Source of the DNA: Botrytis cinerea B05.10
Taxonomy: Eukaryota; Ascomycota; Leotiomycetes; Helotiales; Sclerotiniaceae
Reading direction: 5' to 3'
Assembly: GCF_000143535.2 (NCBI RefSeq)
Contig: NC_037320.1
Span: forward strand, 2,294,001 to 2,358,000
DNA: 64,000 nt
A program made the translations under genes and the position numbers. A model generated the notes under the pieces. That model had not been told where the DNA came from. It worked only from the letters and a program-made list of their open reading frames with translations, and did not search any database. Of the stretch, positions 21,501 through 32,580 are shown piece after piece. Each line of letters opens with the position of its first letter. Position 1 is the stretch's first letter.

Positions 21501-23421
21501 ACCGGGCCAGAATGGAAAATACCAGCCAATCGCATTCTACTCCCGAAAACTATCACCAGCCGAATTGAATTACGAGATATATGACAAAGAATTACTGGCG
21601 ATAGTCGATGCATTTAGAGAATGGCGAGTGTATTTGGAAGGATCGAAATACACGGTACAGGTGTATACAGATCATAAGAACTTGGTTTACTTCACCACAA
21701 CGAAGCAGTTAAACAGACGACAGGTCAGATGGTCGGAGACCATGGCCAACTACAATTTCAGAATTTCATATGTCAAAGGATCAGAAAACGCTAGAGCCGA
21801 CGCTCTTAGCCGAAAACCAGAATATCAAGAAAACAAAACGTACGAGTCATACGCTATATTCAAGAAAGACGGCGAATCACTGGTTTACAATGCACCACAG
21901 CTTGCAGCAACACACCTGTTGGAAGACAACCACCTCAAGAAACAGATCCAATCACACTACGACAAGGATGCTACTGCCACACGCATACGCAAGACAATAG
22001 AACCAGGATTCACTATAGAAAATGATACCATATACTTTCATGGAAAAGTATACATTCCGAGTCAAATGACCAAGGAATTTGTGACGGAACAACACGGATT
22101 ACCGGCACATGGACATCAAGGAATTGCAAGGACATTTGCAAGAATACGGGAAATCAGTTACTTCCCACGAATGAGAACGATAGTTGAAGAAGTTGTTGGA
22201 AATTGTGACACCTGCATACGAAACAAGTCATCACGACATGCTCCGTATGGTCAGCTCCAGACCCCAGACATGCCTTCTCAGCCATGGAAGTCCATCACAT
22301 GGGACTTTGTGGTCAAACTACCACTCTCAAAAGATCCTACTACAGGAATTGAGTACGACGCGATACTCAATATAGTAGACAGGCTAACGAAATTTGCATA
22401 TATGATACCATTCAAGGAAACATGGGATGCTGAACAACTAGCATATGTGTTCCTAAGGATCATAGTAAGCATACACGGAGTACCAGATGAGATAATCTCG
22501 GATCGAGACAAGCTCTTTACCTCGAAATTCTGGACTACCTTATTAGCACTTATGGGTATCAAGAGAAAGCTATCGACATCTTTCCACCCACAAACAGATG
22601 GTCAAACAGAGAGGACCAATCAGACAATGGAAGCATATCTTAGATGCTATGTAAATTATCGACAAGACAATTGGGTAGAGCTATTACCCATGGCACAGTT
22701 CGCATACAATACATCGGAAACGGAAACCACGAAAATCACACCAGCACGAGCTAATTTTGGGTTTAATCCACAAGCGTATAAAATCCCGATACCACAAGAA
22801 GTTAATGCCGAATCAGCGATAGTACAAGTCGAACAGTTGAAAGATCTCCAAGAGCAACTGGCTCTTGATCTAAGATTCATATCTTCCAGAACAGCAGCGT
22901 ACTACAATACGAAACGTAGTATGGAACCTACGCTTAAAGAGGGGGATAAAGTTTATTTGCTACGACGAAACATCGAAACCAAGAGACCAAGCAATAAACT
23001 CGACCACAGGAAACTAGGACCATTCAAGATTGATAAGGTAATAGGAACGGTTAATTATCAATTGAAATTACCAGACACAATGAATATCCACCCAGTATTC
23101 CACATATCCTTGCTCGAACCAGCACCACCAGGAGCGCCAAATGCGCCATTTACAGAAATTGAACCAGTCAACCCAAACGCCATATACGATGTCGAAACAA
23201 TACTAGACTGCAAATACGTCAGAAACAAGGTCAAGTATTTGATCAAATGGTTAGACTACCCACATTCAGAAAACACATGGGAACTCAAGGAAGATCTCAG
23301 CTGCCCTGAGAAACTACGGGCATTCCACCTGAAGTACCCACATCTGCCAACAAAGCCTCAAGCTCCGCATCAGACAACAAAGGCAACGAGGGGTCGAAGA
23401 AACCAAAAGAAGAACCACTAG
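18568..23421 (+). CDS. Gag-Pol polyprotein with chromodomain (gypsy copy A)
   Basis: One 1617-aa frame. Gag capsid-like region to about 240, zinc knuckle CFECGKAGHRAADC (271-284), aspartic protease DSGATG with D459, reverse transcriptase with YLDD at 816-819, and RNase H with acidic residues including D1035 in YTDHK. The integrase has an HHCC finger (H1176...C1213, C1216) and the catalytic triad D1246, D1312, E1348, the last two 35 residues apart. A C-terminal chromodomain covers about 1541-1592 (KYLIKWLDYP). The chromodomain places it with chromoviruses, which target marked chromatin. Gag and Pol are fused without a frameshift. Its last 125 nt overlap the antisense ORF. Confidence 0.96.
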   Translation: MASRATATGQSAGDTNDIEMTDAPKEITINETLKIALPDKYQGSRQELDTFLLQLEIYFRFNEDKFTTKESKSIWAASYLRGEATKWIQPYLRDYFEHDDKDRMQPTRTIFNSFEGFKTEVRRIFGNSNELEVAEDKIFNLKQTGSALKYATEFRRYAGTTKWDEIAIMSHYRKGLKPEVRLELERSAESTDLNDLIQDSIESDDRLYRYRQSQRSYKPQGNQKQGRYRKNEGRPRYNPQRYGDPMELDATHYTNGNDDSEKRRRRDNNLCFECGKAGHRAADCRSKKTGGKRGNFKPKFGKGQLNATFAISENSTKPENTETFTVEEFQQLLEELPRNQEGMNAIDLWEQEYYRTPTPSVTEESHQDEAEADHATISWTACYDEFCGIHRSDKEATGWFPKKRKTKNHQNNVTCEDLTPNITSQEVRKVTQQLNATGQAGQIYCKVQINGHIQSAMIDSGATGNFIAPEAVKYLGIPLQTKQHPYRLQLVDGQLAGSDGKISQETIPIRMGITQHTEVIQLDVVPLGQQQIILGMPWLKAHNPKIDWAQGIVTFDQCKSGHRDTLEAFARRNTRQGELNANNTGDVGHPVQGPPLRAKASTPPLQMQKPTTRHEIAIEAKEKPTIPEQYKNYEHVFKEPGIHEALPEHKPWDHEIILEEGKMPVHTPIYSMSADELKRLREYIDDNLAKGWIRESASQVASPTMWVPKKDGPDRLVVDYRKLNALTKKDRYPLPLATELRDRLGGATIFTKMDLRNGYHLIRMKEGEEWKTAFKTRYGLYEYQVMPFGLTNAPATFMRLMNNVLSQYLDTCCICYLDDILVYSNNKVQHIKDVSNILESLSKADLLCKPSKCEFHVTETEFLGFTVSSQGLKMSKDKVKAVLEWKQPTTIKEVQSFLGFVNFYRRFIKGYSGITTPLTTLTRKDQGSFEWTAKAQESFDTLKQAVAEEPILLTFDPEKEIIVETDSSDFAIGAVLSQPGQNGKYQPIAFYSRKLSPAELNYEIYDKELLAIVDAFREWRVYLEGSKYTVQVYTDHKNLVYFTTTKQLNRRQVRWSETMANYNFRISYVKGSENARADALSRKPEYQENKTYESYAIFKKDGESLVYNAPQLAATHLLEDNHLKKQIQSHYDKDATATRIRKTIEPGFTIENDTIYFHGKVYIPSQMTKEFVTEQHGLPAHGHQGIARTFARIREISYFPRMRTIVEEVVGNCDTCIRNKSSRHAPYGQLQTPDMPSQPWKSITWDFVVKLPLSKDPTTGIEYDAILNIVDRLTKFAYMIPFKETWDAEQLAYVFLRIIVSIHGVPDEIISDRDKLFTSKFWTTLLALMGIKRKLSTSFHPQTDGQTERTNQTMEAYLRCYVNYRQDNWVELLPMAQFAYNTSETETTKITPARANFGFNPQAYKIPIPQEVNAESAIVQVEQLKDLQEQLALDLRFISSRTAAYYNTKRSMEPTLKEGDKVYLLRRNIETKRPSNKLDHRKLGPFKIDKVIGTVNYQLKLPDTMNIHPVFHISLLEPAPPGAPNAPFTEIEPVNPNAIYDVETILDCKYVRNKVKYLIKWLDYPHSENTWELKEDLSCPEKLRAFHLKYPHLPTKPQAPHQTTKATRGRRNQKKNH

Positions 23422-23914
23422 GAGTAGACGTAGTAACAGCGGTTGCTGTCTCTTTCTCCGCACGCTCCTTTTCCAATTTTTCCTTTTCCAACCTTTCATT
23501 CTCCTCAGCTAGATCAAGCTCTTCTAGCGTACGAAGATCTCGACGAATCATCTCCTTTTCACGCTTGCGAAGAAATTCTTGTTGACGACGCAAACGAAGA
23601 ATTCGAGCCGTCAATTCTTGGGACTTAGCGGAAAGAACTTGCGATTCGGCAAAAGCCTTTTCCTCTTCCAAGCGAAGCTGCTCCTGCTGTCGCTCCAGAG
23701 ATTCATATTGAGAAGGCATCGCAAACCCAGGGTGACAGCGACCCTTCTTGAAACGAATACACGCGGAACAGCGTTTTGACAATTCTTCGTCCACCAAACA
23801 ATCACGACCTGTTTGAAAACACAAAGCACAAGGCTCACGTTTACTACCAGAACGGGCGACACGAGCGGATAAGAATGCGGGATCATGAACAGAAGTTGTT
23901 CGGACAGGAGGCAT
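23297..23914 (-). CDS. Antisense ORF of gypsy A: Zn2Cys6-like, coiled-coil protein
   Basis: 205 aa, ATG start at 23914, read opposite to gag-pol and tail-to-tail overlapping it by 125 nt. Six cysteines (C29, C32, C39, C49, C52, C60) have spacing C-X2-C-X6-C-X9-C-X2-C-X7-C, within the fungal Zn(II)2Cys6 consensus. A charged heptad-like coiled coil (about 68-155) follows, then an acidic-hydrophobic tail (SDAELEALLADV). The architecture resembles a small DNA-binding regulator; the family's usual basic stretch between C2 and C3 is weak, so DNA binding is inferred. The protein is identical in the second intact element, and remnants persist in the old RIP-degraded copy. Transcription would start between the ORF and the 3' LTR, or in the LTR. 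Confidence 0.8.
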   Translation of the reverse strand: MPPVRTTSVHDPAFLSARVARSGSKREPCALCFQTGRDCLVDEELSKRCSACIRFKKGRCHPGFAMPSQYESLERQQEQLRLEEEKAFAESQVLSAKSQELTARILRLRRQQEFLRKREKEMIRRDLRTLEELDLAEENERLEKEKLEKERAEKETATAVTTSTPSGSSFGFFDPSLPLLSDAELEALLADVGTSGGMPVVSQGS

Positions 23915-24012
23915 AATGAAAAGAAAATATCACACTCACTTACATTAAATACAGAAGGGAAGACGTACTAATATAAACGCTTGGGACAAGCGCTAGGCTA
24001 AGAAGGGGATAG

Positions 24013-24573
24013 TGTTACGACGGATTAGTAACAGGCTGTAGAATCACCAACGTATAGGCTATAATGGTATTATAGGCCTCAGTGATTCAGCTGCAGTATA
24101 CCGGGGGACACTAGGCACCCAAGGAAAGCCTCAGGCATGTATATAGTATTAGTCATAGGATATCCTAGAACGTAGGATACAGTTCCTAGGACAATAGGTT
24201 CTAGGAAACGCCGAACATAACTTTGCAAACTTTTCGCGAAGTTATATTAGTAATACCCCAGGGGATTAGCCCCAGGACAAAAGGACAAACTAGGACAATA
24301 AGAGTCACAGGACAAGTGTCATGTGACTACAAAGCCGACTCGACTTGCCGACTCGACTTGTCGATTCGACTTCAGGACGAAGGTCTATATATGGAATGGG
24401 TTTCATTACAATGTAGAGCTTCGTGCTCAAGAACAATCATTAGTTTCATTACTATAGTTACGAGAATTGCAACCAGTTACAACCTTATTGAATTCCTACT
24501 TGAAGTCTAGTCTAAACCACCTCGAGAGATCTCTAGACACTTCCACGTGACCCTAGAGGCAGCTCCCGTAACA
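24013..24573 (+). repeat. 3' LTR of gypsy copy A
   Basis: 561 bp, identical by eye to the 5' LTR; the target duplication TTTAT follows directly. Confidence 0.95.
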
Positions 24574-24883
24574 TTTATATTAAAATATATTTAAATTTAT
24601 ATAAAAAATTATAAACATGAAATCTTCTTATTTCTATTAATAAATAGGGTTAATATATACTAATTTTAAATTAATAATTTTAATTCTGTAATTATAATTT
24701 TCAATCTTATGATTTTTATACTTTTATTATACTATATAAAAGAAATAATATTATAGTATTTTATATATAATTTTTATTAAAGTTCAATGATTAATTGATT
24801 ATATATCGAATTTAGAATATCCTTTTCGAAAGAAATTAACGTGTGCAAGATACAGGGTTGTACAAGATGTCGGGATATCGGTT

Positions 24884-25247
24884 ATATGTTTAAGACTTTT
24901 TTTTAATATTTAGTATTCTTTAATATATTATAATTGAATTATTAAGATTTATGATACTATTATAGTTTATATATTAATAATTCTATAGTCTATTATTAAT
25001 TTATTATAATATTATCCCTTTTTTAATTTAATACTTATTTCAAATATTTATATTAATATATCTTTTCTTTCATTTATTTAAATAATTGTAATATTTTCTT
25101 TTTTATTATGTTTTCTATATGAACAATTTTTATTTATGATATTTTAATTTGATTTGTTATATTAAATATTTTGATATTAAAAAGGATTTTTATAATTTAT
25201 ATATCAAATTCAATTATTGTTATATTATTAATGATAATTTATTGTAG
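24884..25247 (-). mobile_element. RIP-degraded gypsy copy, LTR part 2 and antisense-ORF start
   Basis: Continues the LTR interrupted at 16866 and ends it near 25009. It then matches the spacer and first part of the antisense ORF (the region matching 48072-48300 of the intact minus-strand copy) with saturating transitions. It is cut at 25252 by the copia element. Confidence 0.75.
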
Positions 25248-25252
25248 TATTC

Positions 25253-28200
25253 TATTGAAAGTATAGTTCACGTGAATGCTAGAATAGGGGGAGCTAGCCC
25301 TAATCAATACTAGTAAAGAGCTCTATTATATATTAAAGCTCTTTCTTTTATAAATAGCAAATAATATTTAATATAATTGCTTTTTTATTCTACTTTATAC
25401 TTTTCATTGTATTCTATAAAGAGTCATATTTGAAATAGATTATAAGCCCCAATTCGTACTCAAGTTAGAATTAAAGAAGGGAGTGTATGAGGTATAGAGA
25501 GAAGGTAGAGGTCGATATTTGAAAAAGCAGAGATTATCAAAATCACCGAGAGGTAAAAGTCTAATTATAAAAGAATTGAAATAAAAGCTTTTTATTAATA
25601 AGATTTAAAAAACTTTAAAATATAATGAACTAAATTATTCAATAATATACATATATATATCTATTACCTATTCTATAAATATATTTATTCCCTCAAAATC
25701 ATTTACATTTATATTTAATAAAAACTCAAATTATATTAAAAAAAAGAGAATGCAATTTAAAAAAGAGATCTATAATCCAATTAAAATTATATATCAAAAT
25801 AAATCCAATAACAATAATATTATCGATTATATCAAAAGATTGATTATTATAATGAATAAAGATAATAATAGATTATTAAAGATCCCAATTCTCGATTAAA
25901 AGAATTAACAATAATAATTCAAGATAATGAAGTTTTATATTGTATAGAAAGATTGGGATTATATTATTATTAATAATATAACTATATATAAAGCATTTCA
26001 TATTAATACAAAAGTAACTGAATTCAATAAAACAATATATAAAATAAAAAAAGTTTAAATTAATATAGAACTCTTTATTATTCAATATATCAATAATATA
26101 AATAACAAATTTATTGAAGAGATTATTGAATTCAATATAAAATAAATCAAATTGGTAGAAAAATACAAGTGCATTATCTTTTAAAAATTATAAAATAAGT
26201 TTATTCAATTTATTATATAGAAATTTAAAAATAGTATTATAATTAAGGAAGGTTAATTTGAAATCTATTTTATTTGAAAAAAGATTATTGAAGTAGAAAT
26301 AAAATAGAGAGATATATTAATTGAGAATATTATTTTTGGCTTTTTTATTTAAAATCTTTTAAAATGATTTAATATTATTATTGAAACAATCGATATTTAA
26401 AATCTTGATTTTATAATCAAATTTGAAAAGATTTGTATTATAAATAAAATAATTGTTTTAAAAAAAGTTATTATATTAAATAGCAATAGAAATATAATAA
26501 TGATTATGATAATATAAGATTAAGAATATCAAGATTATAAAAGATTTAATAAAAATTATTATTAAAGCTTTAATTGAAGACTTTATAACTTTAATAGATT
26601 TAAAGAATATTTCTTTTATAACGAATCTAATTATATAGTATACAATTATTTATATAAAAAGAATATCAAGATTTATATTAAAGAGAATCTAATCAAAAAA
26701 TCCTTTTCTTTATTTAAAAATCGAATTTCATTTAATTAGAGAAATTGTAAGTTATTCCCAGGCAGTTTATTCTTTCACCTTATGTGTGATTGTGGTTATA
26801 TTGTTGTAAAAGCTTCAAATAAAGATGAGGTCTATCATTTTTCAATTTAAAGTCATTTTTAATATTGAGAAGGATAAAGGTTGGAAGGGGAGAGTTGATT
26901 GTAAAGGAATATAGAATAGTGAAAATTAAATAAAATAATATCACGGGAATAGCTACGTCACTTGGTATCACTGTGGTAGGGAATAATAATAATAAGTAGT
27001 AATATGCTAGATTGACTTGAGGATTGATCAGAAGGATCAAGCCTCATATATATACCTAGAATAGGCGATGGGATCACCTGAATTGGTAGTTGTGATCTCC
27101 TTGTAGATTGTGGATATGATCACTATGAGCGGAGCTCTTAGTGATTAATTTGATAAGAGTGTATACGTCTACAAGGGAGATCGTAGTGATCAATATAACT
27201 TTGCAAGAAGTGTGCGAAGTTACAGTCACGTGAGATCCACGTGGTATTACGCGGGATATAGGTTTTTTCCGTGACAATGGAGATAATATATAATTGAATA
27301 AAAAAGATTTGGATAATATATTTGGAAAAGAAAAGTGATATTATTATAAAGTTTGAGAAATGGAGAGTTTGTATAAAATGAGAAAATGGTTTTTTAATAG
27401 AAGTTATATAAATTAATAATATTTTAGAAATTGAAAAGGTGTTATAAAAATGGTAGGATAAATTAAATATATAGTAATAATTGATATACATTTATATTTC
27501 AAATTAGAATAATATTGTAGAATATACAATTCAAATAATATAATTGAATATTCGAATGATATTGAAGGATTTAATTATATCTATTGAATTTTAAGATTAT
27601 ATAATTGAATTGAATATATATATAAGGAATAGAATGTATATAGGATTATAAATAAACGAATTTGAAATTAGATAGTATTGTAATGAAGTTTTAGATATTC
27701 AATATCGAAATATAAATATATCAATGAAAAAGAGATAGATATTATTATATAAGATATAGATTGAAATAATATTATTAATTGTATATATTAAGATATAAAA
27801 ATCAAAATATTACTTTTATATCGATTTGGTATTTCACTCTAACAATACTTATTAAAACAAATTGATGAATTGAATAAGAATTGATATATTTATTGAATAC
27901 AATAATTATACAATAAAGCAATTATGAATATATATTTTTAATAGATATATAATAATAAAAACAAATAACTATATATTTTTTAAAAGATCACCAAAAGGGA
28001 AAATTGATTTGAAATTGTACTTAATTATTTCAAAGAGAGATTTTATAAAGGGATAAGGAACATAGAATATTTTATTAAATAAACAATTTATAAGAAAATT
28101 TAGAATTTATTTTATCAAAAGTATATATACAATATCTATTAGAATTATCGAATCAAAGATTGCTATAAATATTAAAGAATCTAAATTGGAGTCAATTATA

Positions 28201-30274
28201 CAATTGCAATCGATAACTATATCATAAATAGTCATTCCATAAATAATTATTTTACAAATAATATTACAAACCGAATCAATGAATATTATAATAAGCGAAA
28301 TGGAATATACTAAACTAATAATAAGGAAAAGATTAAAAGAATAGAATAATAAAACGGATTTTCAAGAGATTAAATGTTTATATATATTTCTTATTATTAT
28401 AATAAATTTGAAATTTAATTAAAAATTCTTTACAAAATAATAGAATAATAATTATATATTTATTTTAACAATGATTATTATAAATACAATAGTAAAGGAT
28501 ATACTAATTTCAAAGATATATAAAAAGATTATAAGTAATTTGATTTATAAAGAATAATAATAGATTATTATTAATAAGGAAATTGAAAAACTAAAGAAGA
28601 ATAAAATATAATGATAAATCTATAATAATGGAATAAATAATTTGATTAATATAAAGTAGATATTTATAATAAAATTGAATATAAATAGATTATTGAAATG
28701 TTTTAAAATTAGATTAATTGTGAAAGGATTTATATAGAAATATAAAGTAGATTTTTTCGATACTTTTGTATTCATTATGTAATCAGTTATTATTCGATTA
28801 TTTCTATTTTTAATTGTATTTTAAAATTTTAAGATATATTATTTTGATATAAAGAATATATTTATTAAAATTGAATTAAAAGAAAAGATTTTTTTTTTAT
28901 ATTAAAAAATGTTAATATTAAATTGGGGTATATATTTGAGATTCTTTAGAGTTTTTATAAATTAAAATAAGTTATATATAATTGGAATGATTTTATAAAG
29001 AAATGATTTATCAAATAGGGTTTTGTATAAAGTTTGATTAATTTATATTTATTTATTTATTTTAAATAAGGTATTATGGTATTATTGTATATTAATGATT
29101 TTTCAATTGTAATACAAAATCTGAATGATATTTTATAGTTTAATAAGCAATTTATTTTTATATTTAAGATTAAGAATCTGAAGAAGATTGAGAATTCGAA
29201 GCTTTTAAATATAAGAATTATTAAAAATAAAAAGATTAAAACTTTATATATCGATTAGGAATAGTATTTAGAAAAAATATTAAGTAAATATGAATTCAAA
29301 AAAGAAAGTTTCAGATCTATTTCGATATTATTGAATGGTTATAAGGTATTCTGATTAGTAAAAGAGAATAATAAATGAATAGATTTTAATAAGTATAACT
29401 ATATAATTGAAGAATTGATGTATATAATGATATATTCAAGGCCTAATATAGCTTTTGAATTAGATAAATTTAATTAATATATAAAAGATCTAATAGAGTT
29501 TTATATATATTAATTAAAAAAAGTTATATAATATTTACAAATAATTATTAATTATAAATTATAATTCAGATTAGGGGAAATAAGAAATCTTGTGATTTAT
29601 TTTGATATAGATTATATTAATAATGTAATTAATAGAAAGAATATATTAGGAATAATTGTACTTTTGGGAGGAAAGCTAATATTCTAAATAAATCGAAAAC
29701 AGAATTTAATATTAATATTAATAATTGAATCAAAATATATAATTTAATCTATTGTAGTGAAACAAAATCAATAATTAGTTTAAATACTTCGAGATATAGA
29801 ATATAAGTAATTCGTTGTAGAAAATAAATCCATTATTGAAATGAAAGGGAATAATTAAGGAATAATAGTTTTAGTTAAAAATATATAATTAATTAATAGA
29901 TCAAAGTATATTGATATAGTATATTATTATATATAGAATCTCAAATAGAAAGAAAAGATTAATATCAATTATATTTTTATTAATAAAATGGTAGTAGATG
30001 GATTGATTAAATTATTAATAAGAGATATTTTCAAAAGGTTTATAGAAATATTAGGTATAATAGAGTATCATGTTAGATTTAAGGGGGAGTATTGAAAGTA
30101 TAATTTATGTGAGTACTAGAATAGGAGGAGCTAGTTTTAATTAGTATTAGTAAAAAGTTTTATTATATATTAAAGCTCTTTCTCTTATAAATAGCAAATA
30201 ATACTTAATACAATTGCTTTTTTATTCTACCCTATACTTTTTGTCGTACTTTGTAGAGAGTTATACTTGAAACA
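25253..30274 (+). mobile_element. RIP-degraded Ty1/copia retrotransposon
   Basis: Two 185-bp LTRs (25253-25437, 30090-30274) and a 5-bp target duplication TATTC (25248-25252, 30275-30279). The LTR start TATTGAAAG is explained as TGTTGAAAG after RIP, and a purine tract AAGGGGGAG precedes the 3' LTR. The interior is >80% AT by eye and full of stops. It still shows plus-strand copia signatures: a DVKNAF-like stretch near 28845, a LYVDD-like TTGTATATTAATGAT at 29086, and a terminal GIIEYH-R-KGEY-like end just before the LTR. It was inserted in the antisense ORF of the old gypsy copy. Confidence 0.8.
26757..27276. mobile_element. GC-richer insert inside the copia remnant, LTR-like
   Basis: A less mutated island in the RIP-degraded element. 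On the minus strand it begins TGTCACGG at 27276, as fungal copia LTRs often do. It holds paired motifs TAGTGATCA/TGATCACTA and the ~30-bp palindrome also seen in the gypsy LTR (27199-27223). A TGTCACG...-type end is found again at 37555. I could not find a target duplication, so the left border is approximate. Confidence 0.4.
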
Positions 30275-30279
30275 TATTC

Positions 30280-32580
30280 TATTAAATGTATTTATTAAAA
30301 AAAAGGTTGTTGTTATTTTGAATTAAAGATATTTATAAATTATAAATTCTTAAAGTGATAATAGGAGTTGTTATATTTGAAAGAAGAAAAGGTTTTTATT
30401 TAATTATAAAAAATTAATATTTAGATTTCTTGATTATATAAATAATAAGAATTTCTTTATAAATATGAAAAGGAAATGATTTATTAAGATTTTTATATAT
30501 TAGAAGAGTTTAATTTAGTTGAGGAAAATGAATGATTGGAAAAAGAAAAATTGGAAAAGGAGTGTATAAAAAAGGAATCAATATATATTAATATTATATT
30601 TATTTTCAATAATTCTTTTTTTTTAATTTTTTTAATTTTTAATTATTTCTATTATTTAAAATAAAGTTTAAAGTTTTGTTAATAGATATAGGTATTTTAG
30701 ATGGAATATTTATAATTTTTTAAGGCAATTGAGATCTTTTTTGAATTTCTATATGTGTTTTGAATATGAATAATTTAATTATTGAATTAAATATTTGATT
30801 TTGTTTTTGATATATTTATAATCTAATATTATTTTAATATTGTGTATAATATTTGGATTGATTAATTCAATTTCTATAAATAATATGTTTGGTGTTTTTG
30901 GTGATGTTAATTCGAATAAGAATATATGGAATATTGAGTGGATATTTATTATATTTAATAGTTTCAATTGATAATTGATCATTTTTATTATTTTATTAAT
31001 TTTGAATAATTCTAATTTCCTATAATCGAATTTATTATTTGGTTTTTTGATTTCGATATTTTGTTGTAGTAAATAAACTTTATTTCTTTTTTTTGAATTT
31101 AGATTTTATATTATATTTTGTATTATAATATATTATTATTTTGAAAGATATAAATCTTAAATCAAAAATTAATTATTTTTAAAGATTTTTCAATTGTTCG
31201 ATTTATATTATTGCTAATTTGATATTAATTTTTTATAATATCGGGATTTTATATGCTTATAAATTAAATCTAAAATTAGTTTATATTAGAATGATTTTTG
31301 TAATCTTTGTTTTTGATATATTATATATAAATTATATTATGGATAATAGTTCTATTTAATTATTTTATTAATAATTTATATAGTATTTAAGATATATTTT
31401 TATTATTTAATTAATTCTTTTTATTTAAATATTTGTTTATAGATGGAAAAATATTGATAGTTTTCTTTTGATATTTATAAATGTTGATAAAATAATTCAG
31501 AATTTCGAAATAAAAAGCTTGTTTCAATTTAAGATTATTTTATTTAATATTTTATATATATATATTATAATACTTAGAAATATAAATATTAGTTATTCAA
31601 TATTCTATATTTCCTTAAATAATATTATATATATAAGTTTTATTAGTTTATTTATTATATTAAATATTGTATTATATTTAATTCTTATAATAGGATGTTT
31701 TGAAAGTAATAATTTGATTATAAAATTTTATATAATAGATTTTCATAATTGAGAAAGTATATTTGAAACTTGGAATTAATTATATAGAGTATATTATAAT
31801 GATTTGTTTTATATATAAATATTATAATTTCTAATAATTTCTTTAATTATTATTCTTATTTATAAAAAGTAATTAATTTTCTGGATTTTTATAAATATTT
31901 TTGTAATTCTTTAATATTTCTATATTAACAATTTGTATTGTTTTGTTATAAATTCCTTAATTATTTAATTTGGAATATATATTTTTTTATAAAAATATAT
32001 AATATTATTTTCTATAGTGAATTTTAATTTTATTATCTTATATATATATATAGTAATATTATTTTTATTATAATATAATTAGATTTGTTTTTTAAGATGG
32101 TTATCTTTTAATAGATATATTGTTATAAGTTATGATATATTGTAAATCAATAATTCATTATCTTTTTTAAATATAATATATAATTTCTATATTTTGTTTT
32201 CTTAATATTCTAATTTTTGATTAAAAATATTGGTTTTAATGTTTTCTAATCTTTTGATATATAAAATTCTGAAATTGTAATTGATTATAATTTCCAATTA
32301 TTTGATTTATTGTTTATTTAATTACTTTATTATAATAAAGTAAATTAAGTTTTTATAATTTATATATATTTGTATTATATATTTCGATTTTCTTTAAATA
32401 TATTCGTTATTTTTTAAATATATCAATTATTATTAATAATTCTTTATTATATATTTTATAATTTAATTAAATTAATAATAGTTTTTGGAAATGGAATATA
32501 ATTAATTGATATTTTTTATTTTAGCCTAATTGATTTAGAACTACTTTTATAATGAAATTTAAGGAGTTTATTTTTATTAT
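30280..32580 (-). mobile_element. RIP-degraded gypsy copy, antisense ORF and 3' pol part
   Basis: Aligns with 48400-50627 of the intact minus-strand gypsy. The coiled-coil part of the antisense ORF is seen at about 30440-30560. The pol C-terminus is still partly readable at 30779-30982 (NYQLKL...KYLI, chromodomain). Nearly all differences are transitions. Confidence 0.8.

Larger units (their letters stand above)
17956..24573 (+). mobile_element. Intact Ty3/gypsy LTR retrotransposon, copy A
   Basis: It is 6618 bp with two 561-bp LTRs (17956-18516, 24013-24573) that I read as identical, TG...CA termini, and a perfect 5-bp target duplication TTTAT (17951-17955, 24574-24578). A purine tract AAGAAGGGGATAG precedes the 3' LTR. 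The base run after the 5' LTR (CTTTGAGCACCC) has no TGG-type primer site, so priming may be unusual. The element carries one long gag-pol frame and an antisense ORF near its 3' end. It shows no RIP, unlike its surroundings, so it is a young insertion. Confidence 0.96.
16867..24883. mobile_element. TIR DNA transposon, RIP-degraded, split by a gypsy insertion
   Basis: Inverted repeats of 43 bp lie at 16867-16909 and 24841-24883 (AACCGATATCCCGACATC inward), differing only at RIP-type sites. Taking out the intact gypsy and one target duplication leaves about 1.39 kb of very AT-rich sequence without an ORF. It was inserted in the LTR of the older gypsy, at a TA-rich site. The TIR length recalls Fot1/Flipper-class mariner elements, but no transposase can be read and a target duplication cannot be proven in the TATATA context. 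Confidence 0.7.

Noticed and set aside
26780..27491. Minus-strand ORFs in the AT-rich copia remnant
   Set aside because: Ile/Tyr/Phe-rich translations of RIP-mutated DNA and overlapping an LTR-like insert; not genes.
31468..31752. 94-codon plus-strand frame with Ile/Phe/Tyr repeats
   Set aside because: RIP-altered antisense of the gypsy pol gene; the intact element has the same antisense shadow frame.
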